DNA from: Luteipulveratus halotolerans
GTDB lineage: Bacteria > Actinomycetota > Actinomycetes > Actinomycetales > Dermatophilaceae
DNA length: 64,000 bases
Direction: 5' to 3'
NCBI RefSeq assembly: GCF_001247745.1
Contig: NZ_LAIR01000002.1
Span: 558,001 to 622,000, forward strand
Position 1 is the first letter of the stretch. Every line of letters starts with the position of its first letter. Shown here in pieces: positions 55,117 to 63,562 of the stretch. Below the pieces are notes generated by a model that was not told where the DNA came from, ran no database searches, and was given only the letters and a program-made list of their open reading frames with translations. The position numbers were made by a program, and so were the translations under genes.

Positions 55117-55980
55117 ATGATGTTCGGCCGCAGCAGCAAGATGCCGGCCAAGACTCCGGACCAGGTCCGCTCGATGCGTCGAGCGGGCCTGGTCGTCGGT
55201 GAGACCCTGGCCGAGCTGGTCGACGCCGCGCGTGAGGGTCTGACCACCGGTGAGCTCGACACCGTCGCCGAGGCGGCGATCCGCGGGCGCGGTGCGACGC
55301 CGAGCTTCCTTGGCTATCAAGGGTTTCCGGGCTCCATCTGCGTCAGCGTCAACGACGAGATCGTCCACGGGATCCCCGGCGACCGGGTGCTCCAGGAGGG
55401 TGACCTGGTGTCCATCGACTGCGGAGCCATCGTCGACGGCTGGCACGGCGATGCCGCAGTCACCGTCGTCGTCGGCGGAGACGCCGCGGCGCGTCCGGAG
55501 GACCTCGACCTGAGTGCCGCCACGAGGCGTTCGATGTGGGAGGGCATCAGGGCCCTCGTCCCGGGCAGCCGTCTGTACGACGTGGGCGGGGCCGTCGAGG
55601 ACAGCATCGCCGCATCGGCACGAGACCTGGGTCGCACGCTGTCGATCGTCGACGGCTACACCGGCCACGGCATCGGCACCGAGATGCACCAGGACCCGCA
55701 CGTGTTCAACGAGCGCGTGCGTGAGAAGGGCCCGACCGTCACGGTCGGCACCACGGTGGCGATCGAGCCCATGGTGACCCTCGGCACTCACGAGTCGCAC
55801 GAGCTCGACGACGAGTGGACCGTCGTCACGGACGACGGCTCGCGCGCGTGCCACTGGGAGCACACCGTCGCTGTGACCGACGGCGGGCTGTGGGTCCTCA
55901 CCGCGCTCGACGGGGGAGAGGCCGACCTCGGTGACCGCTACGCACCCCTGGATTTGGGGACTTCTCGGGGTCCGCGGTAG
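55117..55980 (+). CDS. map: Methionine aminopeptidase type I
   Basis: Removes N-terminal methionine from nascent proteins. 287 residues; metal ligands D101 and D112 (IDCGAIVDGWHGD), the histidine of GYTGHGIG, and glutamates in AIEPM and the C-terminal WEHTVAVTD. H84 in EIVHGIP is the substrate-contact histidine. ATG 55117 or 55120. The infA promoter overlaps its 3' end. Confidence 0.97.
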   Translation: MMFGRSSKMPAKTPDQVRSMRRAGLVVGETLAELVDAAREGLTTGELDTVAEAAIRGRGATPSFLGYQGFPGSICVSVNDEIVHGIPGDRVLQEGDLVSIDCGAIVDGWHGDAAVTVVVGGDAAARPEDLDLSAATRRSMWEGIRALVPGSRLYDVGGAVEDSIAASARDLGRTLSIVDGYTGHGIGTEMHQDPHVFNERVREKGPTVTVGTTVAIEPMVTLGTHESHELDDEWTVVTDDGSRACHWEHTVAVTDGGLWVLTALDGGEADLGDRYAPLDLGTSRGPR

Positions 55981-55983
55981 GCT
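55954..55983 (+). promoter_or_regulatory. Promoter for infA and the alpha operon
   Basis: TTGGGG (55954-55959) and TAGGCT (55978-55983) are 18 bp apart. The -10 straddles the map stop codon. The 180-bp leader that follows before infA supports an independent transcription start for infA-rpmJ-rpsM and the rest. Confidence 0.55.
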
Positions 55984-56161
55984 GGTGCGTCGGTTCACGA
56001 GCGTCTCGTGACAGCCGGGCGACACCCACGACCCAACTCCGGGCCGGCCACGCCGGTTTCGAGTGGGGTTCACGTGTGTCCCAGGGGGTCCAGCACGTCG
56101 TGCGACCGAGCCGAGGGTCCACTCAGCCGGAGTGAGCCCGACTCAGCAGATTGTGGAGGAC

Positions 56162-56383
56162 ATGGCCAAGAAGGACGGTGTCATCGAGATTGAGGGCACG
56201 ATCGTCGAGGCTCTCCCGAACGCAATGTTCCGGGTGGAGCTGACCAACGGTCACAAGGTGCTCGCCCACATCTCAGGGAAGATGCGTCAGCACTACATCC
56301 GGATCCTCCCCGAGGACCGGGTTGTCGTCGAGCTCAGCCCGTATGACCTGACCCGCGGCCGCATCGTCTTCCGCTACCGCTGA
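56162..56383 (+). CDS. infA: Translation initiation factor IF-1
   Basis: Binds the 30S A site during initiation. 73 residues, OB fold: KKDGVIEIEGTIVEALPNAM FRVELTNGHKVLAHISGKMR and the C-terminal SPYDLTRGRIVFRYR. ATG 56162 follows TGGAGG; a longer in-frame reading runs into the leader and is rejected. Confidence 0.98.
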   Translation: MAKKDGVIEIEGTIVEALPNAMFRVELTNGHKVLAHISGKMRQHYIRILPEDRVVVELSPYDLTRGRIVFRYR

Positions 56384-56442
56384 GACAACACCGCATCGCC
56401 GAGCCCCGTCCGGGGACGGCCCGACTTCAAGACAGTAGGCAG

Positions 56443-56556
56443 ATGAAGGTCCAGCCGAGCGTCAAGAAGATCTGCGACAAGTGCAAGGTGATCCGCCGCA
56501 ACGGTCGGGTCATGGTGATCTGCGACAACCTGCGCCACAAGCAGCGCCAGGGCTGA
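56443..56556 (+). CDS. rpmJ: 50S ribosomal protein L36 (zinc-binding type)
   Basis: Smallest ribosomal protein, 37 residues: MKVQPSVKKICDKCKVIRR then NGRVMVICDNLRHKQRQG. C11, C14, C27 and H32 are the zinc ligands (C+ type). It lies between infA and rpsM as in most actinobacteria and is too short for many gene callers. Confidence 0.97.
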   Translation: MKVQPSVKKICDKCKVIRRNGRVMVICDNLRHKQRQG

Positions 56557-56744
56557 AGCAGCTCCACCGCACGAATCGCGTCTTCCACCCAGGACGCAAG
56601 TAACTCAAGACCGCAGTACCCGGCCCCTGAGCCCAGCTCAGGACGTCACCCCCGGCGCGGAGGCCGGGGACCCGCGACCACTCCGGTCGGCCAACGGGAC
56701 AGGTACTGCACCAGACCTCCGCGAGATTCCAGGAGAACCGCCAC

Positions 56745-57122
56745 ATGGCACGTCTGATCGGTGTCGACCTGCCGCGCGAGAAGCGCGTCGAGGTCGCCCT
56801 CACCTACATCTTCGGCGTGGGTCGTACCCGCGCGCAGGAGACGCTGGCCGCGACCGGTGTCAGCCCCGACACCCGCGTCCGTGACCTGACCGAGGAAGAT
56901 CTCGTCAAGCTGCGTGACCACCTCGAGGGCAGCTTCCGCCTCGAAGGTGACCTGCGCCGTGAGATCGCCTCCGACATCCGCCGCAAGGTGGAGATCGGCA
57001 GCTACCAGGGCCTGCGCCACCGTCGTGGCCTGCCCGTCCACGGTCAGCGCACCAAGACCAACGCGCGTACCCGCAAGGGCCCCAAGCGCACCGTCGCCGG
57101 CAAGAAGAAGGCCGGTAAGTAA
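56745..57122 (+). CDS. rpsM: 30S ribosomal protein S13
   Basis: Head protein contacting P-site tRNA and bridging to L5. 125 residues, MARLIGVDLPREKRVEVALT and the C-terminal RGLPVHGQRTKTNARTRKGP. A 188-bp gap before it contains a short hairpin (CCCCGGC/GCCGGGG, 56650-56669) that I cannot assign. Confidence 0.98.
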   Translation: MARLIGVDLPREKRVEVALTYIFGVGRTRAQETLAATGVSPDTRVRDLTEEDLVKLRDHLEGSFRLEGDLRREIASDIRRKVEIGSYQGLRHRRGLPVHGQRTKTNARTRKGPKRTVAGKKKAGK

Positions 57123-57130
57123 GTCCGCTC

Positions 57131-57150
57131 CGACGACCACTCGGTCGTCG
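57131..57150 (+). other. Hairpin between rpsM and rpsK
   Basis: Perfect 8-bp stem CGACGACC/GGTCGTCG with loop ACTC, ten bases after the rpsM stop, followed by TACGCC. Another GTACG-type element of the ribosomal intergenic regions, weaker than the others. Confidence 0.45.
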
Positions 57151-57221
57151 TACGCCAATCGCAGTGATCTGGCAGAGCCGGACCACCCACCCCCTTTCTT
57201 CGATCAAGGAGTAACCAGCAC

Positions 57222-57629
57222 ATGCCTCCCAAGAGCCGTGCGGCTGCGGGCGCCAAGAAGGTGCGCCGCAAGGAGAAGAAGAACGTTGCTGCGGGCCAGG
57301 CCCACATCAAGAGCACGTTCAACAACACCATCGTTTCCATCACCGACCCGACCGGTGCGGTGATCTCGTGGGCCTCGGCCGGCCAGGTCGGCTTCAAGGG
57401 CTCGCGCAAGTCCACCCCGTTCGCCGCGCAGATGGCCGCTGAGGCTGCCGCGCGTCGTGCCATGGAGCACGGCATGCGCAAGGTCGACGTCTTCGTCAAG
57501 GGCCCGGGCTCCGGTCGCGAGACCGCGATCCGTTCGCTCACCGCCACCGGCCTCGAGGTCGGCGCGATCAGCGACGTCACCCCCACGCCCCACAACGGCG
57601 TCCGCCAGCCCAAGCGTCGCCGCGTCTGA
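57222..57629 (+). CDS. rpsK: 30S ribosomal protein S11
   Basis: Platform protein. 135 residues, GQAHIKSTFNNTIVSITDPT, KGPGSGRETAIRSLTATGLE and the C terminus TPHNGVRQPKRRRV. Preceded by a 99-bp gap. Confidence 0.98.
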   Translation: MPPKSRAAAGAKKVRRKEKKNVAAGQAHIKSTFNNTIVSITDPTGAVISWASAGQVGFKGSRKSTPFAAQMAAEAAARRAMEHGMRKVDVFVKGPGSGRETAIRSLTATGLEVGAISDVTPTPHNGVRQPKRRRV

Positions 57630-57661
57630 TCTCGCGACGGATTTCAAGGAGACTTTGAACT

Positions 57662-58270
57662 ATGGCCCGTTACACCGGCCCCATCACCAAGAAGTCGCGT
57701 CGCCTGAAGACCGACCTCGTCGGCGGTGACAAGAACTTCGAGATGCGCCCCTTCCCGCCCGGCCAGCACGGCCGCGGTCGCATTCAGGAGAAGGAGTACC
57801 TGACGCAGCTGCAGGAGAAGCAGAAGGCTCGCTTCACCTACGGCGTCATGGAGAAGCAGTTCGTCCGCTACTACAAGGAGGCGGCCCGCCGCCCCGGCAA
57901 GACCGGTAGCAACCTGCTCGTCATCCTCGAGACGCGCCTGGACAACGTGATCTACCGCGCCGGCCTGGCCCGCACCCGTCGTGCGGCTCGCCAGCTGGTC
58001 AGCCACGGTCACTTCGAGGTCAACGGCAAGCGCGTCGACGTCCCGTCCTACCGCGTCGAGCAGTACGACATCATCACCGTCCGCGAGAAGTCGCGCGAGG
58101 CGTTCCCGATCCAGCTCGCCCGTGAGACCTTCGGCGAGCGTCCGATCCCGGCGTGGCTGCACGTCGTCGAGGGCACCCTCCAGGTGCTCGTGCACTCCGT
58201 GCCGACGCGCGAGCAGATCGACAGCCAGCTCACCGAGCAGCTGATCGTCGAGCTCTACTCCAAGAACTGA
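57662..58270 (+). CDS. rpsD: 30S ribosomal protein S4
   Basis: Nucleates 16S 5'-domain assembly and affects fidelity. 202 residues, MARYTGPITKKSRRLKTDL, EKQKARFTYGVMEKQF and an S4 RNA-binding domain (ARTRRAARQLVSHGHFEVNG KRV). No zinc-binding cysteines, as usual for actinobacterial S4 of this type. Confidence 0.98.
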   Translation: MARYTGPITKKSRRLKTDLVGGDKNFEMRPFPPGQHGRGRIQEKEYLTQLQEKQKARFTYGVMEKQFVRYYKEAARRPGKTGSNLLVILETRLDNVIYRAGLARTRRAARQLVSHGHFEVNGKRVDVPSYRVEQYDIITVREKSREAFPIQLARETFGERPIPAWLHVVEGTLQVLVHSVPTREQIDSQLTEQLIVELYSKN

Positions 58271-58284
58271 TCCAGGTCTGACCC

Positions 58285-58330
58285 GTACGCCGTCGGCGGG
58301 CTTCTTCGTGAAGCCCGCCGAGCGGCGTAC
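58285..58330 (+). other. Long hairpin between rpsD and rpoA
   Basis: A 20-bp stem: GTACGCCG (58285-58292) with CGGCGTAC (58323-58330), and TCGGCGGGCTTC (58293-58304) with GAAGCCCGCCGA (58310-58321), with one bulged G at 58322 and loop TTCGT. No T-run. It lies 14 bases after the rpsD stop and could lower transcription into rpoA or protect the rpsD message end. Confidence 0.7.
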
Positions 58331-58429
58331 AGGCGGCGACTGAGGACAGAGTCAGTCGCTGCAGCGGGTTTGCGACCCGCGCACACCAGGCGTCATATAG
58401 CGGTCGCCTGAGTGGGAAGGAAAACACCA

Positions 58430-59470
58430 GTGCTCATCGCACAGCGCCCCACCCTGTCCGAGGACGTGGTCTCCGACAGCCGCTCGCGGTTCGTCATCGA
58501 GCCCCTCGAGCCGGGCTTCGGCTACACCCTCGGCAACTCCCTGCGTCGCACGCTGCTCTCCTCGATCCCGGGCGCCTCGGTCACGAGCATCCGCATCGAC
58601 GGTGTGCAGCACGAGTTCTCCACGATCCCCGGGGTCAAGGAGGACGTCACCGAGATCATCCTCAACATCAAGGGTCTGGTCGTCTCCTCCGAGCACGACG
58701 AGCCCGTGGTGATGTACCTGCGCAAGCAGGGCCCGGGTGCGGTCACCGCCGCCGACATCGCGCCGCCGGCCGGTGTCGAGGTGCACAACCCCGACCTGCA
58801 CATCGCGACCCTCAACGACAAGGGCAAGATCGAGATGGAGCTGACCGTCGAGCGCGGTCGCGGCTACGTCTCGGCGCAGCAGAACAAGTCGGCCGACAAC
58901 GAGATCGGCCGCATCCCGGTCGACTCGATCTACTCGCCCGTCCTGGCCGTCACCTACAAGGTCGAGGCCACCCGAGTCGAGCAGCGCACCGACTTCGACA
59001 AGCTGATCGTCGACGTCGAGACCAAGAACTCGATGGCGCCCCGTGACGCGATGGCCTCGGCCGGCAAGACCCTGGTCGAGCTGTTCGGTCTGGCCCGCGA
59101 GCTCAACGTCGAGGCCGAGGGCATCGACATGGGCCCGTCGCCGACCGACGCCGCGCTGGCCGCCGACCTGGCGCTGCCGATCGAGGACCTGGACCTCACG
59201 GTGCGGTCGTACAACTGCCTCAAGCGCGAGGGCATCCACACCGTGGGTGAGCTCGTGGGCCGCAGCGAGGCCGACCTGCTCGACATCCGCAACTTCGGTG
59301 CGAAGTCGATCGACGAGGTCAAGGACAAGCTGCGCGAGATGGGTCTGCAGCTCAAGGACAGCCCGCCCGGGTTCGACGCGAGCGCCATCGCCGACCGCTA
59401 CGAGGACGATGACGTGTCCACCACCGGTGAGGCTGACGACACCAGCTTCGCCGAGGACGAGCAGTACTGA
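58430..59470 (+). CDS. rpoA: RNA polymerase subunit alpha
   Basis: Assembly platform of RNA polymerase. 346 residues: the N-terminal domain (FVIEPLEPGFGYTLGNSLRR TLLSSIPG), linker and C-terminal domain (EDLDLTVRSYNCLKREGIHT VGELVGRSEADLLDIRNFGA K). GTG 58430 with GGAAGGA upstream gives MLIAQRPTLSED, the usual actinobacterial start; the reading from 58412 adds six residues. Confidence 0.97.
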   Translation: MLIAQRPTLSEDVVSDSRSRFVIEPLEPGFGYTLGNSLRRTLLSSIPGASVTSIRIDGVQHEFSTIPGVKEDVTEIILNIKGLVVSSEHDEPVVMYLRKQGPGAVTAADIAPPAGVEVHNPDLHIATLNDKGKIEMELTVERGRGYVSAQQNKSADNEIGRIPVDSIYSPVLAVTYKVEATRVEQRTDFDKLIVDVETKNSMAPRDAMASAGKTLVELFGLARELNVEAEGIDMGPSPTDAALAADLALPIEDLDLTVRSYNCLKREGIHTVGELVGRSEADLLDIRNFGAKSIDEVKDKLREMGLQLKDSPPGFDASAIADRYEDDDVSTTGEADDTSFAEDEQY

Positions 59471-59529
59471 GCCGCTTTGTGATTCGGCCGGCGACGTAGT
59501 CGTCAGCCGTTTGGAACCAAGGAGAAACC

Positions 59530-60285
59530 ATGCCTACCCCCACCAAGGGCCCCCGCCTCGGCGGCGGTCCCGCGCACGAGCGGCTCATCCTGGCCAACCT
59601 GGCCACGGCGCTGTTCGAGCACGACCGCATCACCACCACCGAGGCCAAGGCCAAGCGCCTGCGTCCGCTGGCCGAGCGTCTGGTGACGTTCGCCAAGCGC
59701 GGTGACCTGCACGCCCGTCGTCGCGTCCTCACGGTCGTGCGCGACAAGGGCGTCGTGCACCGTCTCTTCACTGAGATCGCGCCCGACATGGCCGAGCGCC
59801 AGGGCGGCTACACCCGCATCACCAAGATCGCTGCGCGCAAGGGCGACAACGCGCCCATGGCCGTGATCGAGCTCGTCCGCGAGCCCGTCAACGCCAAGCC
59901 GAGGCGCGCCGTGGTCGCCGAGGCCGAGGGTGCTGCCAAGAAGTCCGCCAAGGACGCCGAGGCTGCTGAGGCCGCTCCGCTGGTCGACGCCGAGACCGCT
60001 GAGGCCGTCGAGGTCCCCGTGGACGACGCCGCCGCCGCGGACGCCGCCAAGAACGAGGCCGCTGACGGTGGCTTCGGTGCCGACTCCGCGGCTCCGCTCG
60101 CGGACGGCTCGGCCCCTGAGGGCTTCACCGTCAAGGGCAACAAGGACTCGATGAAGTACCACGTCGCGGGTTCGCGCTGGTACGACGCGACCGAGGCCGA
60201 GGTCTGGTTCACGACCGCTGAGGCCGCTGCTGCTGCGGGCTTCGAGCCCGCCGGCGGCGAGGCCGCCCAGCAGGTCGACGCCTGA
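59530..60285 (+). CDS. rplQ: 50S ribosomal protein L17 with C-terminal extra domain
   Basis: L17 near the tunnel exit. The family core (about 1-118) has GPRLGGGPAHERLILANLAT, TTEAKAKRLRPLAERLVTFA K and VIELVREPVN. The protein is 251 residues, about twice the core. Residues 119-178 are an Ala/Glu/Asp-rich linker. Residues 179-243 (DGGFGADSAAPLADGSAPEG then GNKDSMKYHVAGSRWYDATE and VWFTTAEAAAAAGF) form a compact added domain nearly identical to the L4 tail. Similar short 'sunset'-type tails occur on actinobacterial ribosomal proteins; function unknown. End of the alpha operon. Confidence 0.97.
   Translation: MPTPTKGPRLGGGPAHERLILANLATALFEHDRITTTEAKAKRLRPLAERLVTFAKRGDLHARRRVLTVVRDKGVVHRLFTEIAPDMAERQGGYTRITKIAARKGDNAPMAVIELVREPVNAKPRRAVVAEAEGAAKKSAKDAEAAEAAPLVDAETAEAVEVPVDDAAAADAAKNEAADGGFGADSAAPLADGSAPEGFTVKGNKDSMKYHVAGSRWYDATEAEVWFTTAEAAAAAGFEPAGGEAAQQVDA
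60064..60258 (+). repeat. Near-duplicate tail segment, copy 2 (in rplQ)
   Basis: 195 bp encoding L17 residues 179-243, an ungapped partner of 44759-44953 in rplD (about 88% identical in DNA and protein by hand count). Confidence 0.85.
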
Positions 60286-60304
60286 CGGGCACCTCGTGCC
60301 GTAC

Positions 60305-60338
60305 GACGGCCCCTGCACCTCACGGTGCAGGGGCCGTC
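60305..60338. terminator. Terminator after rplQ
   Basis: Perfect 15-bp stem (60305-60319 with 60324-60338) with the same TCAC loop as the tuf terminator. It lies between convergent rplQ and an MFS gene whose stop codon overlaps its last bases; no T-run. Confidence 0.85.
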
Positions 60339-61506
60339 AGCGTTCGGCGGCGAAGGCGGACGCCAGGGGGAGGATGCCGAGGATCAGCACCATCGGCACC
60401 GCAAAACCGGCACGCAGGGTGCTCGCGCCGAACACCCCGGTCATCACCGCGCCGAGCAGACCGCCGACGTAGTTGAACTGGTTGAAGCGGGCGATCACCG
60501 AGTCGACCCGTGCGCGCAGCAGCTCGGGGTCCTCGCCGGCGTCCTCACGGGCGATGGCTGCGGCGGCCGAGAAGCTCAAGGGTGCGATGACGGCGACCCC
60601 GAGGCCGAGCACGAAGAACCCGACGATGCCGACGGGCCAGGAGGGCGCGAGCACCACGACGGCGAGTCCGGCGGCGGACACCACGGCTCCGCCGCGCAGC
60701 AGTGGCGCGGCGCCGTAGCGGTCGGTGAGGCCGTCGCCGAGGGTGCGGGCGATGAGCGAGGCGACCAGATAGGGCAGCGTCGCGAGCGCGACGAGTCGCG
60801 AGGGCGAGTCGAGCACGTCGTCGAAGTAGATCGAGCCCCAGGTCGTCGACGCGGTGTCGACCATGTAGAACAGCACGATCGCAGCGCCTACCAGCAGGAT
60901 GCGGCGCCAGGGCACCGCGACCGCCTCGGCGGCCGTGAGGGCCTCGCCGCGTTCGTGCCCGAGGAACGGGCGAGTGCTGACACCCAGGGGTAGCAGCGCC
61001 AGGACGAGCGCGCCGACGCCGAGCGAGATGTCCGGCGTGGCCAGGGTCAGCAGCGTGCCGCCGATGCCGCCGAGCGTCCAGGCCGCGTGGAACGACGGCA
61101 GGATCGCGTGACGCTCGCGGTGCTCGAGGGCAACGGCCTGCATGTTGCTCGTGGCGTCGACCATGCCGAGCGCGACTCCGTAGACCGCGAGTCCGACGAC
61201 GAGGACGGGCACGTTGGGCGCCGGCCCGATGACGAGCAGCGCCAGAGCGGTGCCGACCAGGCCCGAGCGCAGGGTGAGCCCGCTGCCGCGGCGCCGAGCC
61301 ACGGCCTCGGACAGCACCGAGCCCGCTCCGGCCGCGAGGACGACGACGAGCAGCAGCGCGGACGTCTGGACCGACGACAGGTCGAAGTCGTCCTGGATGC
61401 GCGGCAGGCGCGTCGTGAGGCTGATGAACACCAGACCCTGTGACAGGAAGGCGAGGGCGACGGCCCGCCGCTGCGGAGTCCACGAACGCACTGCGGTGAC
61501 GGTCAC
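60337..61506 (-). CDS. MFS transporter
   Basis: A 389-residue major facilitator protein with about twelve hydrophobic segments. FLSQGLVFISLTTRLPRIQD and VDATSNMQAVALEHRER match the fucose-permease/YbjJ-like group of the superfamily. GTG start. It lies on the opposite strand between rplQ and truA, two genes that are commonly adjacent. Substrate unknown. Confidence 0.87.
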   Translation of the reverse strand: MTVTAVRSWTPQRRAVALAFLSQGLVFISLTTRLPRIQDDFDLSSVQTSALLLVVVLAAGAGSVLSEAVARRRGSGLTLRSGLVGTALALLVIGPAPNVPVLVVGLAVYGVALGMVDATSNMQAVALEHRERHAILPSFHAAWTLGGIGGTLLTLATPDISLGVGALVLALLPLGVSTRPFLGHERGEALTAAEAVAVPWRRILLVGAAIVLFYMVDTASTTWGSIYFDDVLDSPSRLVALATLPYLVASLIARTLGDGLTDRYGAAPLLRGGAVVSAAGLAVVVLAPSWPVGIVGFFVLGLGVAVIAPLSFSAAAAIAREDAGEDPELLRARVDSVIARFNQFNYVGGLLGAVMTGVFGASTLRAGFAVPMVLILGILPLASAFAAER

Positions 61507-61561
61507 CCGCGCACTCTTGCACAGGCGACCAACTTCCGTGGCTCAGTTACGCTCACCTGTC

Positions 61562-61624
61562 GTGGCCCGCGCAGAGACGACCTTCACCGACATCGACGTC
61601 ACGCTCGTGCTCGCCGAGGCCTGA
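61562..61624 (+). CDS. Possible 20-codon leaderless ORF ahead of truA
   Basis: A 20-residue reading frame, MARAETTFTDIDVTLVLAEA (initiator GTG), starts eight bases after a -10-like TACGCT (61548-61553) and ends three bases before the truA start. The layout would allow translation coupling or a leader-peptide role. No homologue recognised; it could equally be chance. Confidence 0.3.
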   Translation: MARAETTFTDIDVTLVLAEA

Positions 61625-61627
61625 CCC

Positions 61628-62470
61628 GTGCGCCTGCGGATCGACTTCGCCTACGACGGCACCGACTTCTCGGGCTGGGCGGCCCAACCCGGACGCCGGA
61701 CGGTCGAGAGCGAGCTGTCAGCTGCTCTGACGACGGTGCTGCGCGCGCCCGAGCCCGTGCGCCTCACCGTGGCCGGCCGCACCGACGCCGGGGTGCACGC
61801 CCGCGGCGCGGTGTGCCATGCCGATGTCGACGACGAGGCCTACGCGCGCCTGCCGGGTCGCAGCGACCGTACGCCCGAGGCGGCCGCCGTCACCCGGCTC
61901 AACGGTGTGCTGCCCGGCGACGTCGTCGTACGCCGGGTGCGCGAAGCCGCGGAGGGTTTCGACGCGCGCTTCTCGGCGACGCAACGCCGCTACCGCTACC
62001 GGCTGAGCGACGACCTCGCGAGCCTGGACCCGTTGCGCCGTCGCGACACCGCCGTGCACCGGCGGCCGCTGGACGTCACCGCGATGGACGCCGCGGCCGG
62101 GCGGCTGGTCGGGCTGCACGACTTCGCGGCCTTCTGCAAGCGACGTGAGGGCGCGACGACGGTGCGTACGCTCATCGAGTACTCCTGGTCGCGCGGCGCC
62201 GACGGCGTGCTCGAGGCCACGGTGGTCGCCGACGCGTTCTGCCACTCGATGGTGCGCGCACTCGTCGGATCGGTGGTGCCCGTGGGGGAGGGCAAGCGCG
62301 AGATCGACTGGCCTGCAACGGTTCTCGCCGGCCGGACGCGCGACCCGGAGGTGGCGGTCATGCCGCCGCAGGGGCTGTCGCTGGAAGAGGTGACCTACCC
62401 GGACGACGACCGGCTGGCCGAGCGGGCTGCCGAGGCGCGTGCCGTACGCACCCTCGACGGCCAGGAGTGA
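61628..62470 (+). CDS. truA: tRNA pseudouridine synthase TruA
   Basis: Makes pseudouridine at positions 38-40 of the tRNA anticodon arm. 280 residues, start LRIDFAYDGTDFSGWAAQPG, catalytic aspartate D53 in GRTDAGVHARG, HDFAAFCKRREG and SMVRALVGSVVPVGEGKRE. GTG start three bases after a short ORF. Confidence 0.96.
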   Translation: MRLRIDFAYDGTDFSGWAAQPGRRTVESELSAALTTVLRAPEPVRLTVAGRTDAGVHARGAVCHADVDDEAYARLPGRSDRTPEAAAVTRLNGVLPGDVVVRRVREAAEGFDARFSATQRRYRYRLSDDLASLDPLRRRDTAVHRRPLDVTAMDAAAGRLVGLHDFAAFCKRREGATTVRTLIEYSWSRGADGVLEATVVADAFCHSMVRALVGSVVPVGEGKREIDWPATVLAGRTRDPEVAVMPPQGLSLEEVTYPDDDRLAERAAEARAVRTLDGQE

Positions 62471-62476
62471 CCGCCG

Positions 62477-63460
62477 TCAACCCGCGACGGCGTGGGGCGT
62501 GACTGCGTCGCGGACGAACGCGCCGAGCTCGCGGACGGCGTCACGTCCTTCGGGAACCCAGCACCCGGCGGCCTGGAAGACGTGCACCTGACCCTTCCAG
62601 ACCTGCAGCTCGGCGCCGACGCCCGCAGCGGCGAGCCGGTCGACCATCTCCTCGCACTCGGGGCGCAGGATCTCGCGCGAGCCGATCTGGATGAGCACCG
62701 GCGGCAGGCCGGTGAGGTCGGCGTCGATCGGGGAGACGCGCTCGCCGACCACCTCGTGCCGCTCGTCGACTGAGGCCGTGAAGCGCTGCAGCCCACGGCA
62801 TGCGCGCACCGTGAACACGTCGCACCGGTCGGAGTAGGGGCTGGCCTCCTTGCGTTCGACGCCGAGGTCGAGCAACGGCGACATGCACGCGATGCCGGCC
62901 GGCAGCGGAAGGCCCTCGTCGCGGATGGCCATGGCGGTGAGGAACGCCAGGAACCCGCCCGCCGAGTCGCCGACCAGCGTGATGCGCTCGGGGGAGTAAC
63001 CCCGGTCGAGCAGCCACCGGTAGCCCGCGAGGCAGTCGGCGACCATGTGCTCGATGGTGACGGCCGGCATCATCCGGAAGTCGACGTTGAGCGCCGGAGC
63101 ACCGGCCGCGTGCGACACGTACGACACGAGACGTCGGTGCGTGGCCAGGCTGCAGGTGACGAGGGCCCCGCCGTGCAGGTAGAGGATCGCGCGGTCCTCA
63201 TCGCCGTCGACGCCCGGACCGTGGACCCACTCGGCACCGCAGGACGCGAGCCGGACGCGGTCGATCGTCGTACCGCCCGGTGGGGGGAGGTACTCGGCAG
63301 CGCGGTCCAGGATGCGGGAAGGCCAGATCACTGACGGGACAAAGCTCCATGCGACGAGCGTGGGCTTGACGGTGTGGCGCAGCCCAGCTGCCAGGAGCTG
63401 GGACCGCTTGCTCGGTGAGGGGCGGCTGGTGCGTACGGCTGTCATCGGCGCCTTCGGCAC
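62477..63460 (-). CDS. Alpha/beta hydrolase, hormone-sensitive-lipase type
   Basis: A 327-residue esterase of the HSL (family IV) group. HGGA (96-99) forms the oxyanion hole, GDSAG (164-168) contains the nucleophile S166, and an aspartate before the PPVLIQIGSRE strand and the histidine of QVHVFQ complete the triad. No signal peptide is evident. GTG start behind AGGAGG. Divergent from the acyltransferase gene with about 100 bp between, so the two may take part in lipid turnover; this is inferred from position only. Confidence 0.88.
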   Translation of the reverse strand: MPKAPMTAVRTSRPSPSKRSQLLAAGLRHTVKPTLVAWSFVPSVIWPSRILDRAAEYLPPPGGTTIDRVRLASCGAEWVHGPGVDGDEDRAILYLHGGALVTCSLATHRRLVSYVSHAAGAPALNVDFRMMPAVTIEHMVADCLAGYRWLLDRGYSPERITLVGDSAGGFLAFLTAMAIRDEGLPLPAGIACMSPLLDLGVERKEASPYSDRCDVFTVRACRGLQRFTASVDERHEVVGERVSPIDADLTGLPPVLIQIGSREILRPECEEMVDRLAAAGVGAELQVWKGQVHVFQAAGCWVPEGRDAVRELGAFVRDAVTPHAVAG

Positions 63461-63562
63461 GTGTGCCTCCTCTCGGTCCGTGGCATTGTGGTCCAGGTCA
63501 CAATCAGGCAGTCAACCATACGTCTACCCGCCAGTAGCGCGGGAAACCGGGAGGTGCGCATC

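Noticed and set aside
56650..56669. Short hairpin before rpsM as a terminator
   Set aside because: Only 7 bp and no T-run; too weak to call.
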